Source of the DNA: Narthecium ossifragum
Lineage: Eukaryota > Streptophyta > Magnoliopsida > Dioscoreales > Nartheciaceae
Reading direction: 5' to 3'
Length of the DNA stretch: 64,000 nt
Assembly: GCA_963920575.1 (NCBI GenBank)
Contig: OY986972.1
Location: 7,824,010-7,888,009 of the forward strand
This document shows, piece after piece, positions 47,635 through 58,210 of the stretch. Below the pieces are notes generated by a model, which saw nothing but the letters and a program-made list of their open reading frames with translations, did not search any database and was not told the origin of the DNA. Made by a program: the position numbers and the translations under genes. Position 1 is the stretch's first letter; every line of letters starts with the position of its first letter.

Positions 47635-50600
47635 TCGGACACCGTTCAGCTTCTCCAGTCGCCACAGCAGTACCAGCCGTACCAGCAGCCACAGCAGTAC
47701 CAGCAAGCAGCGGCAGAGCCAGCCGTGCTCAGAGGGGTGGAGACGAGTTGGCTAGAGGTGGCACAGTCTGTAGACTCACCGATCGGCGGCACAGTCAGGG
47801 TAGACCGGGTCTGCCGATCTTGTTCTTTGGAGGTTGGAGGCCTCCGTGTCTGTCTAGACCTGCGGGTGCTAGACATGACAGGCTTCGACGTGATACTCGG
47901 TATGGACTGGTTAGCAGCATACCGGGCTGTCATCGACTGTGGTCGCCGGAGAGTGGTCGCTTGGACACCCGATGGGACACAGTTTGTGTTGTTGGGGGAT
48001 CGGTTTTCAGCCGATTCCTTTGCTTGTGGTGTGGGGAGGCGTAGCAGCGAGCTTTCAGCCTTGCTGGCCAGCCTGTCCCTGTTTGGGTCAGAGGGAGTGC
48101 AACAGAGCAGTTTCCCTAGGATCGTGTGCGACTACACCGACATGTTTCCCGAGGTGTTGCCAGGGCTTCCACCGCCCAGAGAGGTCGATTTTGAGATCGA
48201 CCTAGTACCGGGTACAGCACCGATCTCTCTCCCAGCTTTCAGGATGGCACCGGCAGAGCAGAGTGAGTTGAGGACCCAGCTAGACGAGCGTACCAGCAGA
48301 GGTTTCATCCGTCCCAGCATGTCTCCCTGGGGGCGCCAGTGTTGTTCGCAAAGAAGAAGGATGGTACCCTTCGACTTTGCATAGACTACAGGCGGCTCAA
48401 CAGGGTGACGGTGAAGAATCGGTATTCGATGCCGAGGATCGACGACTTGTTTGACCAGCTGCGAGAATCTTCAGTGTTCTCTAAGGTCGACCTCCGCACC
48501 GGCTACCACCAGTTGAGAGTTCGGGATTCCGACATCCCGAAGACGACTTTTCGGACTCGGTACGGCCTGTACGAGTTCGTGGTGATGTCGTTTGGGCTGA
48601 CGAACGCACCAGCAGCTTTCATGGATCTCATGCAGAGGATTTTCCGGCCTTTCCTAGACGAGTTTGTGGTGGTGTTCGTCGACGACATCCAAATCTACTC
48701 CCGGTCAGAGGCGGAGCACGAGCGACACTTGGCGACAGTGTTGCAGCTACTTCGGGAGCATCGGCTTTATGCCAAGGCTTCCAAGTGCGAGTTCTGGCTT
48801 GCACAGGTGGGATTCCTTGGACACGTGGTGTCGGTAGCAGGGATCTCAGTTGACCTGGCCAAGGTCGAGGCAGTGGTACAGTGGCAGAGACCGAGGACAG
48901 TGTTTGAGGTCCGTAGTTTCTTAGGCCTGGCGGGTTACTACAAGCGGTTCGTGCGAAACTTCTCCAAAGTTGCCGGACCGTTGACCAGACTGACACAGAA
49001 GGCCGTCCCGTTCGTGTGGGATGATCCTTGTGAGCGAGCCTTCGTGGAGCTGAGGACCAGGTTGACCAGTGCGCCGGTGCTGATCGTCCCCGAGCGAGGT
49101 GTTGGTTACAGTGTTTACTGCGACGCCAGCGGTGAGGATTTGGGATGTGTCCTCATGCAGGAGGGCCACGTAGTTTCCTATGGTTCTCGTCAGCTGAAGA
49201 ACCATGAGAGGAACTACCCGACTCACGACTTGGAGCTAGCAGCGATGGTCGTCGCCCTGAAGACCTGGGGGCATTATCTCTATGGCGAGAAGTTCTCAAT
49301 CTTCTCGGACCATAAGACTTTGAGACACGTTTTCACCCAACGTGACCTCAATCTGAGGCAGCGATGCTGGATGGAGCTACTGGAGGACTACGACTTCGAG
49401 TTGCATTACCATCATGGTAAGGCAAACGTCATAGCAGACACGCTGAGCAGACAGGTGAGAGACACCAGAGCAGCAGTTGCAGGGTTGTCAGCGCGGCAGT
49501 GGCAGGCTCTAGAGATGGCCGGCCAGTTGGGGCTCGAGTTTGAGGATCGGGGATCCAGCAGCTTTCTCTATGCAGTGCAGAGTATGCCAGCAGTTCTAGC
49601 CAGAGTTTTAGAGGCAGAGCACAGTGACCCAGAGCTCGAGGAGTTACGCACAGCAGTGGGCACAGAGGGCGCAGACGGAGACTAGATAGTATCGTCAGAT
49701 GGAGGGCTACGGTTCAGAGACAGAGTAGCGGTTCCAGCAGATCCAGTTCTACGAGACGACGTCCTACGAGAGTTCCACCACTCTCATTTTGCGGTTCATC
49801 CCGGCGGCACCAAGATGTACCAGGATCTTCTACGACAGTTCTGGTGGCGCGGGATGAAGAGGGCAGTGACGGAGTTCGTATCGCGCTGCCTTACCTGTCA
49901 GAAGGTCAAGGCAGAGCACCAGCGGACTCCGGGGTTACTTCATCCGCTTCCACTAGCTGAGTGGAAGTGGGAGCACATCACGATGGACTTCGTGACCGGT
50001 CTACCGAGATCTCCTAGGGGGAATGATGCGATTTGGGTCATCGTTGATCGATTGACCAAATCGGTGCACTTCTTGCCTATGCGGGTGACAGACTCGACGG
50101 ACAAGTTGGGCAGCTTGTACGTCAGAGAGGTGGTCAGACTACACGGAGTTCCAGTTTCTATCGTGTCAGACCGTGACCCCAGGTTCACCAGCAGGTTCTG
50201 GCGAGACTTTCAGGAGGCAGTTGGCACACACCTGACTTTCAGTATAGCTTTCCATCCGCAGACAGACGGGCAGTCAGAGCGGACGATCCAGATCTTGGAG
50301 GACATGCTGAGAGCATGTGTCCTCGATGCAAGAGGCAGCTGGGAGGAGCACGTTCCCTTGGTGGAGTTCGCCTACAACAACAGCTACCAGTCCAGTCTTG
50401 GAGTAGCACCTTTCGAGGCGTTGTACGGTAGGCCGTGTCGTTCCCCAGTGTGCTGGACAGAGGTTGGAGAGGCTTCACTCACCGGTCCAGACATTGTCAG
50501 GCGGTCGTCAGAGAGGTTAGTGCAGTTCAGGCAAAGGCTTCTGACGGCTCAGAGCCGACAGAAGAGTTATGCAGATTAGAGGCGATGACCGTTGGAGTTT

Positions 50601-51032
50601 GCAGTCGGCGACCGAGTGTTCTTGCGAGCATCGCCGTACAGAGGTTCTGTCAGGTTTGGCAGAGGTGGTAAGTTGGCGCCGAGGTTTGTCGGGACGTTTG
50701 AGATCTTAGAGAGGGTCGGCGAGGTAGCTTACCGCCTGGATCTTCCTCAACACATGTCTGTTGTGCATCCGACTTTCCATGTGTCGATGCTGAGGAAGTA
50801 TCACCTAGACCCGTCTCATGTCATCAGAGTGGATGACATTAAGCTTGAGGCAAACACGAGCTTTGTTGAGCAGCCGATTCGGGTACTTGACCGGAGGGAT
50901 CAGATTCCCTTGGTCAAGGTACTGTGGAGGAACAGAGGCACCGAGGAGATGACCTGGGAGCGCGAGGCGTGCATGCGGCAGGAGTTTTCGCAGTTGTTTT
51001 CTTCTCGAGGTACCTCTTGTCCTGTCTTCTAG
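47635..51032 (+). pseudogene. pol of the Tekay-like element, broken
   Basis: Protease: only the C-terminal part remains (47725 on, [17 protein letters not shown]). The active-site DSGAS present in the second copy is deleted. A one-base loss near 48330 (five instead of six G) shifts the frame. Reverse transcriptase follows ([16 protein letters not shown], the catalytic FVDDI near 48680), then RNase H ([25 protein letters not shown]), the integrase zinc domain (HPGGTKMY, CLTCQKVK), the integrase core with D-D-E residues (TMDFVTGLP, SDRDPRF, SERTIQ) and the chromodomain (50880-51032). In-frame TAG at 49683 and 50577 interrupt it. Non-functional as read. Confidence 0.9.
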
Positions 51033-51105
51033 TGTAGCTGCTTTGTTGTTCCGAGCCCTACCCTTATGGAATCTCGGGACGAGATTTTCTTTAAGGGTAT
51101 TAGGA

Positions 51106-53448
51106 TGTGAGGACCTGTCCCTCTACCCCTGCGGCTCGTTGTAGACCACAAGGGCAATTTGGTAAATTGCGCCTTGTTGGTTTGTTTCACACCCGCGTGT
51201 GCACACACTGGCCTTGTTTGTGTTAGTGCTTGTTTAGAATGGTTCGGTGGATCCGGGATCGGAAGATCCCAGCTCGGGCGCGCGGAGGCTTGCCCAAAGG
51301 CAGCTGACGGACCCTTGAGCGATCGATCGGACTCGTGAGCGAGTCGGTGGGTCTTCGACCCGCTCGGATCGATCCGACTTGGTGATAGATCGATCCAGCC
51401 TGTGTCGGATCGATCCGACTTGGTGTTGGATCGATCCGGGGCGCGAGCGATCGATCGGACTCGCGTCAATGGCTTTTTCTGCTTCGCGAGGACGGCCGCC
51501 TCTAGCCGTCGCTCTCTCTTGTCAGAAAGAGAGAACTTTCCCTCCCCTCCTTCACCTTTCTCCCCTCTTTTCCGGCTGTCCCCTCCCCCTTTCCTCCTTC
51601 CCCTCCTTCCTTCTTCTTCTTCTTTCTCCTCACCCAAAAGCTCTGTTTTCTCTCCTTTTCCCACCGGCGAGCTTCTTCTCTTCCTTTTTTCCTCCTCCGA
51701 TCATCATTTTGGGTGTTCTAAGGCTCGTTGGATCCGTGGCAACGAGAGGAAGGCTCCTGGTGTGGTTTGGAGGCTTGTTGGTGTCTGGTTGCGAGGAATC
51801 AGCCGAGGAAAGCGTTCTTCGGTAGGTTCTTCTACCTACAAGTGTTCTTTAATGGGTTTCTTTAGATCTAGCCATTGGATCTTGTTGATCTTTGTCTTGT
51901 TGGTTTCCTCATGCCTAGTAGAATTTCTGATATAAATTTCATAAGCTTTGGTTGAGATCTTAGTCGGATTTATGCATGATTAAGCTCGGATTTTCTAGTT
52001 TCTGCTGTTGTTGAAGAACAATCGGCTTGCAGCGAGTTTTCCGGCCGGCACGTACATGATCTTGGTTTGTGATGGACATGAGAGTTGTAGATCTTTGAAT
52101 TTACTCTCTTACTCAACTGTTTTTATAATTTTCCGATTTTCCTATAATTTGTTATGAATTGTTTACTGGAGGGTTGCGTTGCAGCAATTAATTGGTAAGT
52201 TAGTTTGATTAGCGGTTTTGATTAGTATTTTTCCTTTAATCCAACCGTTGGATGATTATAGATTTTGGGTATGTTGATCCTGGTATGTACACCTACTGAT
52301 GGCTTAGTTGGATCTTGAATCCAACTTCGTTTGGACGTCGGATCGACGGGATCAATTAGCCCCTAAGTAGAGGTTTTGGGTGTTTTGAATATAATATTAT
52401 ATTTTGGAATATAATATTATATTGTTTACTGTTCATCATCGTTTTCGGGGTTGCTTCCCGTTACAGGAGTCCGCGGTTGACGGTCGCGGTACCGTCGTAA
52501 TGCCGGGACCCGCTGCGGATCGGCTGGCAGCGGTCGGTAGTACCGCTGCAGCGATCCAGTTGACTTTGATGATGCCTTATCATACTGTTGCATGGCTATC
52601 TCCTGTTTGTGTATGTCATAGCATGCATTGTTGATTTGTGCATTAGTTGCATGGTTAGGGCGTGGGTGATCTGTGGGTCGCCGTCCCGAGGCTGGAAGCT
52701 CGGACTTAGCCCTAGGACTGGGGTTGGGTAGTTTGGACCCGGTTCGAATTGTGGTGTCCAGTCGTTTCGATGATTGGCCTAGAGGACTGGTACACTTATT
52801 TCTTGATGATTGTAGAGGTCGTGTCGGATGCTGAGGTGTAGCCGGTGTCCCACTGTGCTGACCTAGGGGTAGAGGAGTTGTCTACCCAGCGGTGCCTTTT
52901 CCCGCCTGCAGTGCCGTTCCCTGCAGTTGTGTGTCGCCAGTGTTGTTCTTGCGACTGATGGCTGCTCCTGGGACTCAGGGACACGCGGTGGGGTTATGGG
53001 ACCCCTGTATACACCCAGGTCCTACTTGAGGGCGACACTATTGTGTTTCCCTACTGAGCTTAGTGCTCACACCTACCCGTGCTCCGTTTTGCAGGTGCAG
53101 GCGTCAGCTCTTCGTCTGTGGCCCCTACCGGGCAGTTGGTCGGCGGTGCGGCGGCGCCTGGTAGACCTTGAGAGGTGGTGATCATTTACTGCTTTTACCT
53201 TTGGTTAGTTAGTCTCCTACGGGAGTAATGTTGTATTTGGATCTTCCCCTCTCCGAGGATATGTATATTGAACACTTTGGGTTTTGAAATCTGTGGTTCG
53301 ATGTTGTTAAATTAATTTCTTTTAATTGAGGGTGCTTTGGTGAATTGTTAGGGAGACCAATAGGTTAGAGGGAACCCTCGCCAGCTTTGTTTTTTTTCGC
53401 GTTTCGTTAGGTTCCTGTTCGCGTCGCCCGGCCCGGTTGGGCTTTCGC
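51106..53448 (+). repeat. 3' LTR of the Tekay-like element, 3' end lost
   Basis: It starts TGTGAGGACC after the purine-rich AAGGGTATTAGGA and matches the 5' LTR closely up to GGGCTTTCGC, where it stops about 16 bp short. It has six GATCGATC sites (about 51321-51455) against eight in the 5' LTR, and few CTT units. Confidence 0.9.
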
Positions 53449-54535
53449 TCGCCCAACCGGTTGGGCGTTTCGTTCGGTTTCGTTAGTAGAGAAATCTTGG
53501 CTTTTGACAGAGGAATACTGGATCCCATCCTTTCCTCAAGATTTTGCAGCGAAAAGGTTTTGTAGCACGTAGAGGGGGAAGTTCAAGCTTGGTCAGGTTC
53601 CCTTCTTCCTCCAATTTTATTCTCTGCAACTGCTTTCTCTCTGTTTTCTCTTTGCATGTATGTCGATGTCTTCTTCCTTTTTTTTTTTTGTTTGGCTCTT
53701 GTCCTTTTTCAACGCCGAGTATGGGTTCCATCTTCTTTCGAATCCTTGTTTGGCCTTTGTTGGCCAGAAACAAACGGCAGTTTCTGAAATATGGCCGGGC
53801 ATAGTGGCTCCATCATCGGCATATTCTTTTCCTCGACCTTGAGAAGCCCAACGTCAAGGCCATTGGTTCGTTGTCGCGGCAGTCATTAGTGTTGAGCCGG
53901 CGTGGAGGGGTGCCATGCGTTTGCGACGACGTGGGTGCTGAAGCGGTGCAGGGTAGGGGTAAGTCCGGCACAGCGAGAGCAGCAAATCTTGACGCAATGG
54001 GTTCATGGCGAACTGCCGACGGCATGCTTGCGGGAGTCGCGGATTGAAGGAAGGGACGCCGGTACTACCATGCTGAAAGGTGTCCAACCAGGATCTGGTG
54101 GCGGAAGCAGAGAGGGCTGAAAGAAGGGAAGCTGGCGCCGCCATGCTAAAGGTCTCCAACCAAGCTTTGGTGGCGGAAACCAGGAGCAGAGCGTGTGGCT
54201 TGATGCCGAGCTCACAAAGGAGTCTTTTTTTGACGGAGTTGAAAAGAGGAACAGCGCTGCGCTGTGCTGGCGTTTGTCGGGGGAGGAGATAGAAGTTCGA
54301 CGGAGGCTCGGACTTGGTCGGAGATGAGAGACAGGTTGTATCGAAGGCGTCCATCCCCGGCGCATGCTCTGTTTTTGACGGATCAACGGGTGGCGAGCCA
54401 TGCTCTGTTTCTGCTCTTACCCATCTCCTTTCTCTGCTTCTTTGTGCCTTGTTTGCTTGTTTTCTTCTCTCTTTTTTTCCTATGCCGATATATGCTAATG
54501 TTTTTTTTTCCTTCCTCTCTTCCTTTCTTAGCAGG
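53449..54535. other. Leader/upstream part of the PMD-bearing element
   Basis: It begins TCGCCCAACCGGTTGGGCG right at the broken 3' LTR. The plus strand has short frames only. A 251-codon open frame on the minus strand (53854-54609) overlaps the PMD start and has no family resemblance. A pyrimidine-rich stretch ending TCTTAGCAG just before 54535 looks like a splice acceptor, so an upstream exon or leader is likely. Confidence 0.45.
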
Positions 54536-57500
54536 ATGTCAAGCTCACCTTCAAAAGACGTCGAAGCACATACCCCTTTGAGGCAGTTGGCTCGATCGAA
54601 AATATTCATCGTTAAGAGCGAGAGCGAGGAGTCATATACTAAACCTTGTGACGTCGCTAAAGGAAGGATCGAGCAGCGGAATGTTTTTCAGGACACTAAA
54701 TGGCCCCATTTTGCTACCGTGGTGCTTTCACCAATAGCGACCGGTCCGACGACAATGCCGCTTTCGTGCCTTGCCAATCGACTTATCCCTGAGGGATTGG
54801 ATTGGGCGAACTACAAGCACCGACTTTATGAACCTTCTGCTAGATACATTGGATGGGGTCGGGATGTTCTGAAGACAGAGTCTACGAATTTCTGCAAGTT
54901 GGGGATCTATGGTGCGGTTTTTTGTTCATTGTGTCGGTACTCCATTGACGAGCAACTCTTTCGCAGCTTGGTAGAAAGGTGGAACCCGGAGACGAATACG
55001 TTCGTGTTTCAGCATGGAGAGATGACTGTGTCTCTTTCGGACATGTTTCATCTTGGCGGCTTTTCTGTTATAGGAGACATGTATGACGAGTACCTTCCTG
55101 ATGAGGAGAGCGTACCGGCCAGTGGAAAAGGCAATGCAGATGTGCCCCTTTATCCTTCTGCGGCATACCATCTCCTGAAGATATGGGAAGAATTGGCTGA
55201 AGGTCGAGACAAAGTCTCTTTTAGAGAATGGGTGCAACATTTTTACAAGGGCGAGGGCTTCAGTCCACGCATGGCTTTCGATGACAAAGTGTATACGGCA
55301 GGTTTTCTTTCTATTTGGATATGTTACTTTGCTGTTGCAAATTCAGAACCATGCATTCGCCCGGGGGTCTTTGTTCCAGCGAGTTTGATGGCCATAGGAC
55401 GAGCGTATTCATTGGCCCTAGCGGCATTGTGCTCCCTATATTGGGGTCTGAGAGTAATGAGTTTACATCCCGCCGGACCTGGCTTTGCGAGCACGAGTTG
55501 GGGTACTCATCTGCTGATGGCTTGGGCCTACTGATATCTCCGAGGGGTCTATCTGGGCAGCATAAGTCCACTATGGGAGCTTCCGGATATCGAATGCGGG
55601 AAGGCCAGTATGTCGGATTTGAAACATCTGATATTTCGTATTCCCAGAAGTTTCTCTGCTTCGGATGCCAGAAGCCGATTCGACATCAAGGGGAATTTCT
55701 TTCTTAGGCCGTTTTTGTGGGGAGTACAGGACGCAGAGTGGCATGTTGTGAAGGGTTTTAATTCTCGCAAGGTTGAGCGCTTTGCCATCTCTATACGTCG
55801 AGGAATGCTCCCCTTGAGGCTGGTTTCTGCAACTTCGGTGATGTATTCTGAGCCTTACATCCCCCACCGCGCCGCACGACAGTTTGGACTTGACCAGGGT
55901 GACCCCAAAGTGGGCCTGCGACATCCTTTGGAGGAGCGTCGCCATGGGGTCATACTTGCGCATTGGGATCATCTGATCCGGATAGATGCCGAAAAAAAGT
56001 TCCTGATTCCCCCCGATGACCGGGTTGGGAGACTTTCCCATTCTTGGACGATGTGGTGGGTGGAGCAGACACGTGGTTTTTTTGCTGAAACGGTGCCGAT
56101 GTTATGCCGTGGGGATCTTTATAGCTTGTTGTCACTTGAGGAGAGGCAGGCTCTTTCCTATCGCAGTGTTATTATTTCTGACTGCTGGGAATCCATACAT
56201 GGTGCAAATGCTGAGGAAGCATCTAACTGGATCGATGCTCTCGAAAAATCTAAGCGGACATTCTGGGTTGTTTTCGGGAAAGATATGTGGCAAAGCTGGA
56301 ACATTTTTTCTAACTTGAAGAAAACAGCAACCATCCGAGAGGTACCATCTTTTTTTTTTAATTCTTCTCTTTCTTCTTCTCTTTTTTTTTTTTGATCCCT
56401 GTCTCCTTATTTGATACCGCTGCCAGCATATGCTCTCCTTGATGGAGCCGTCCCCATATCTGGCATTGGTAGAACTTGCTACAAATCTGCTGAGCATGTT
56501 CCCTTTTTCGCCGAGCGTATAACCCTCCCCTTCTCTTTTTTTTCTTTAAACTAGCCGGGTATGTTCTGTTCATGGGTTCGTCGAGCAACCCATGGTGTTT
56601 GCTGATGATTTTTGTTGCCAAGCATTGGGATGTTGCTGTCTTCATATATTCGTTTGCACACTCTTCTTCTCCTTCGCTGTGCTGAGCATACATTCTCTCT
56701 TGATTCCTTTTTTTATATATATGCTATGTTCATGGGTTCGTCGAGCAGCCATAGTGCTTGTAAAAAAGAAAAATTTTGCCAAGCAATGGCGGTGTCGTCG
56801 ATCTTGATCCGCCAACTAACTGTGATGTTGCTGACTTTATATATTGGCTTGCATGCTCTTCTTCTTCTCTGTTGTGCCAAGCATACACTCTTTTGATTCT
56901 CTTTTTTTTATGCTCTGTTCATGGGTTCACCGAGCAACCCATGGTGCTTGCATTTTTTTTGCCAAGCAATGGTGGTAATGTTCGATCTTAATCTGCCAAA
57001 TAACTATAATGTTGCTGACTTTATATACTTGCTTGCATGCCCTTCTTCCTCTTCGTTGTGCCAAGCATACTCTCTTTTGATTCTTTTTTTGTGCTCTGTT
57101 CCTGGGTTCGCTGATAGGTATGTAGGAACGATGGAGAGGAACAACAGGAAACGACAATAGGAGGAAAGATAAGAGAAAGGAAATAAACAAAGGTGGGGGA
57201 GCCGCTCGTTGCTCCCCATTTTCTTCTCAGTTTAATTCCTTTTTTGTTTTATCTTCTTGCATTTCTCTTGAGCTTTCTTGATCTCGTATCTTCGATTTCT
57301 ATTGCTTTCAGAGTGCCGCCAGCAAGCTTTCTTCCCAAAAGAAGTCTGCTCATCCTCGTCAAACAACTAGGAAACAGAAAGCTTCCCATCCCAGCAACGA
57401 TCCTTCTCCAAGTCGGCCGGCGCGAAAGGTCTTGAATTCAAGTACTGTTTCTTCCTTGAACCAGCCAGCTTCTTTGGAGGAGCAACTGGTCATCGCTCTC

Positions 57501-58210
57501 CCAGCTGGAGGGCTTTCTAAAGGTGCCAAAAGAAAGCGGCGCAAGGTTGATGTCGCCCAGGGGATTCACACGGGTCCCCCAGTGGATCTTGTTGCGGCAG
57601 AGGTGATAGGTCCTCTCGAAGGTATCCCCCCTGCTCCCGTCAAGACTGCCACAAGAATACTTCAATTTGAAGACGAAGTAGGAGATTTCGATGGAGAGAT
57701 TATTGCTGCCAATGATAAGATGGTGTATGATTCTCCTCAAATGCTTGCTTCCAGGGAGACTACTGTTGAGGCTGAGGACGAACTGGTGACCCCAACTGGT
57801 GACGCGCCTAGGCACGAAGATGGTGCTGCTAAAGAGACAGCTCCTCGGGATGTTGCCTTTGAAGAGGCGGTGACTGATGATGTTGCTGTTGAAGAAATGG
57901 CATTCCCCATTGGCTTCGAAGCATCCAGCACGTATTCCATGCCTGCTTTTGTAGGTATTGTTCTTGAATCTGAAGACGTTTTTATTGAAGAAGCGACGAA
58001 TGAAGATATTGCTCCTTACGGTGACACAATACTTGGCGCGTCCCACGTGGTGATCCCTGGGGAGACTGTGGCCACCCCCGTTCTTGATGAAGTCATGACT
58101 GCTTTGAACGGCGTGGGTGTTGATGCTTCTTCCGTGCCAGCTGTTTCGCCCAAGCTTGCTACAGTCTTCCCTGGGGAGACTGTGGCCACCCCCGTTCTTG
58201 ATGAAGTCAT
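54536..58210 (+). pseudogene. Plant mobile domain (PMD, aminotransferase-like) gene of a transposable element, 3'-truncated
   Basis: Exons 54536-56341 and 57312 to 58210, both in phase. The first encodes the PMD: WANYKHRLYEPSARYIGWGR, GAVFCSLCRYSIDEQLFRSL, TNTFVFQHGEMTVSLSDMFH, LGGFSVIGDMYDEYLPDEE, then a second half (FDIKGNFFLRPFLWGVQDAE, WTMWWVEQTRGFF). PMDs occur in transposon proteins and in host proteins that keep transposons silent; the biochemical role is not settled. The second exon is a basic then acidic, repeat-rich tail in which the segment GETVATPVLDEVM occurs twice. One in-frame TGA at 55532 interrupts exon 1. The 3' end is replaced by LTR sequence at 58211. The start ATG follows a good acceptor-like site; upstream coding is possible. 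Confidence 0.72.
56560..57115. repeat. Tandem repeat of ~160-190 bp in the PMD gene's intron
   Basis: Units begin (C/A)TGTTC(A/C)TGGGTTC near 56567, 56727, 56916 and 57097 and include GCCAAGCAATGG, GATGTTGCTGACTTTATATA and AGCATAC(A)CTCT. Three near-complete units and the start of a fourth. They are not coding. Confidence 0.85.

Larger units (their letters stand above)
41643..53448 (+). mobile_element. Tekay/Del-like Ty3/gypsy element (family A), near complete but defective
   Basis: Order: 5' LTR, tRNA-Met primer site, gag, protease remnant, reverse transcriptase, RNase H, integrase, chromodomain, polypurine stretch, 3' LTR. This gene order, a chromodomain at the pol end and ~2.4-kb LTRs fit the Tekay/Del branch. 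The 5' LTR is interrupted by a solo LTR (43959-46358). The 3' LTR lacks its last ~16 bp, so no duplication can be checked on the right. Gag and pol carry stops, a frameshift and deletions, so it cannot move unaided. Confidence 0.9.

Noticed and set aside
53854..54609. 251-codon open frame on the minus strand
   Set aside because: No recognisable family. It overlaps the start of the well-supported PMD frame on the other strand and lacks domain-like composition.
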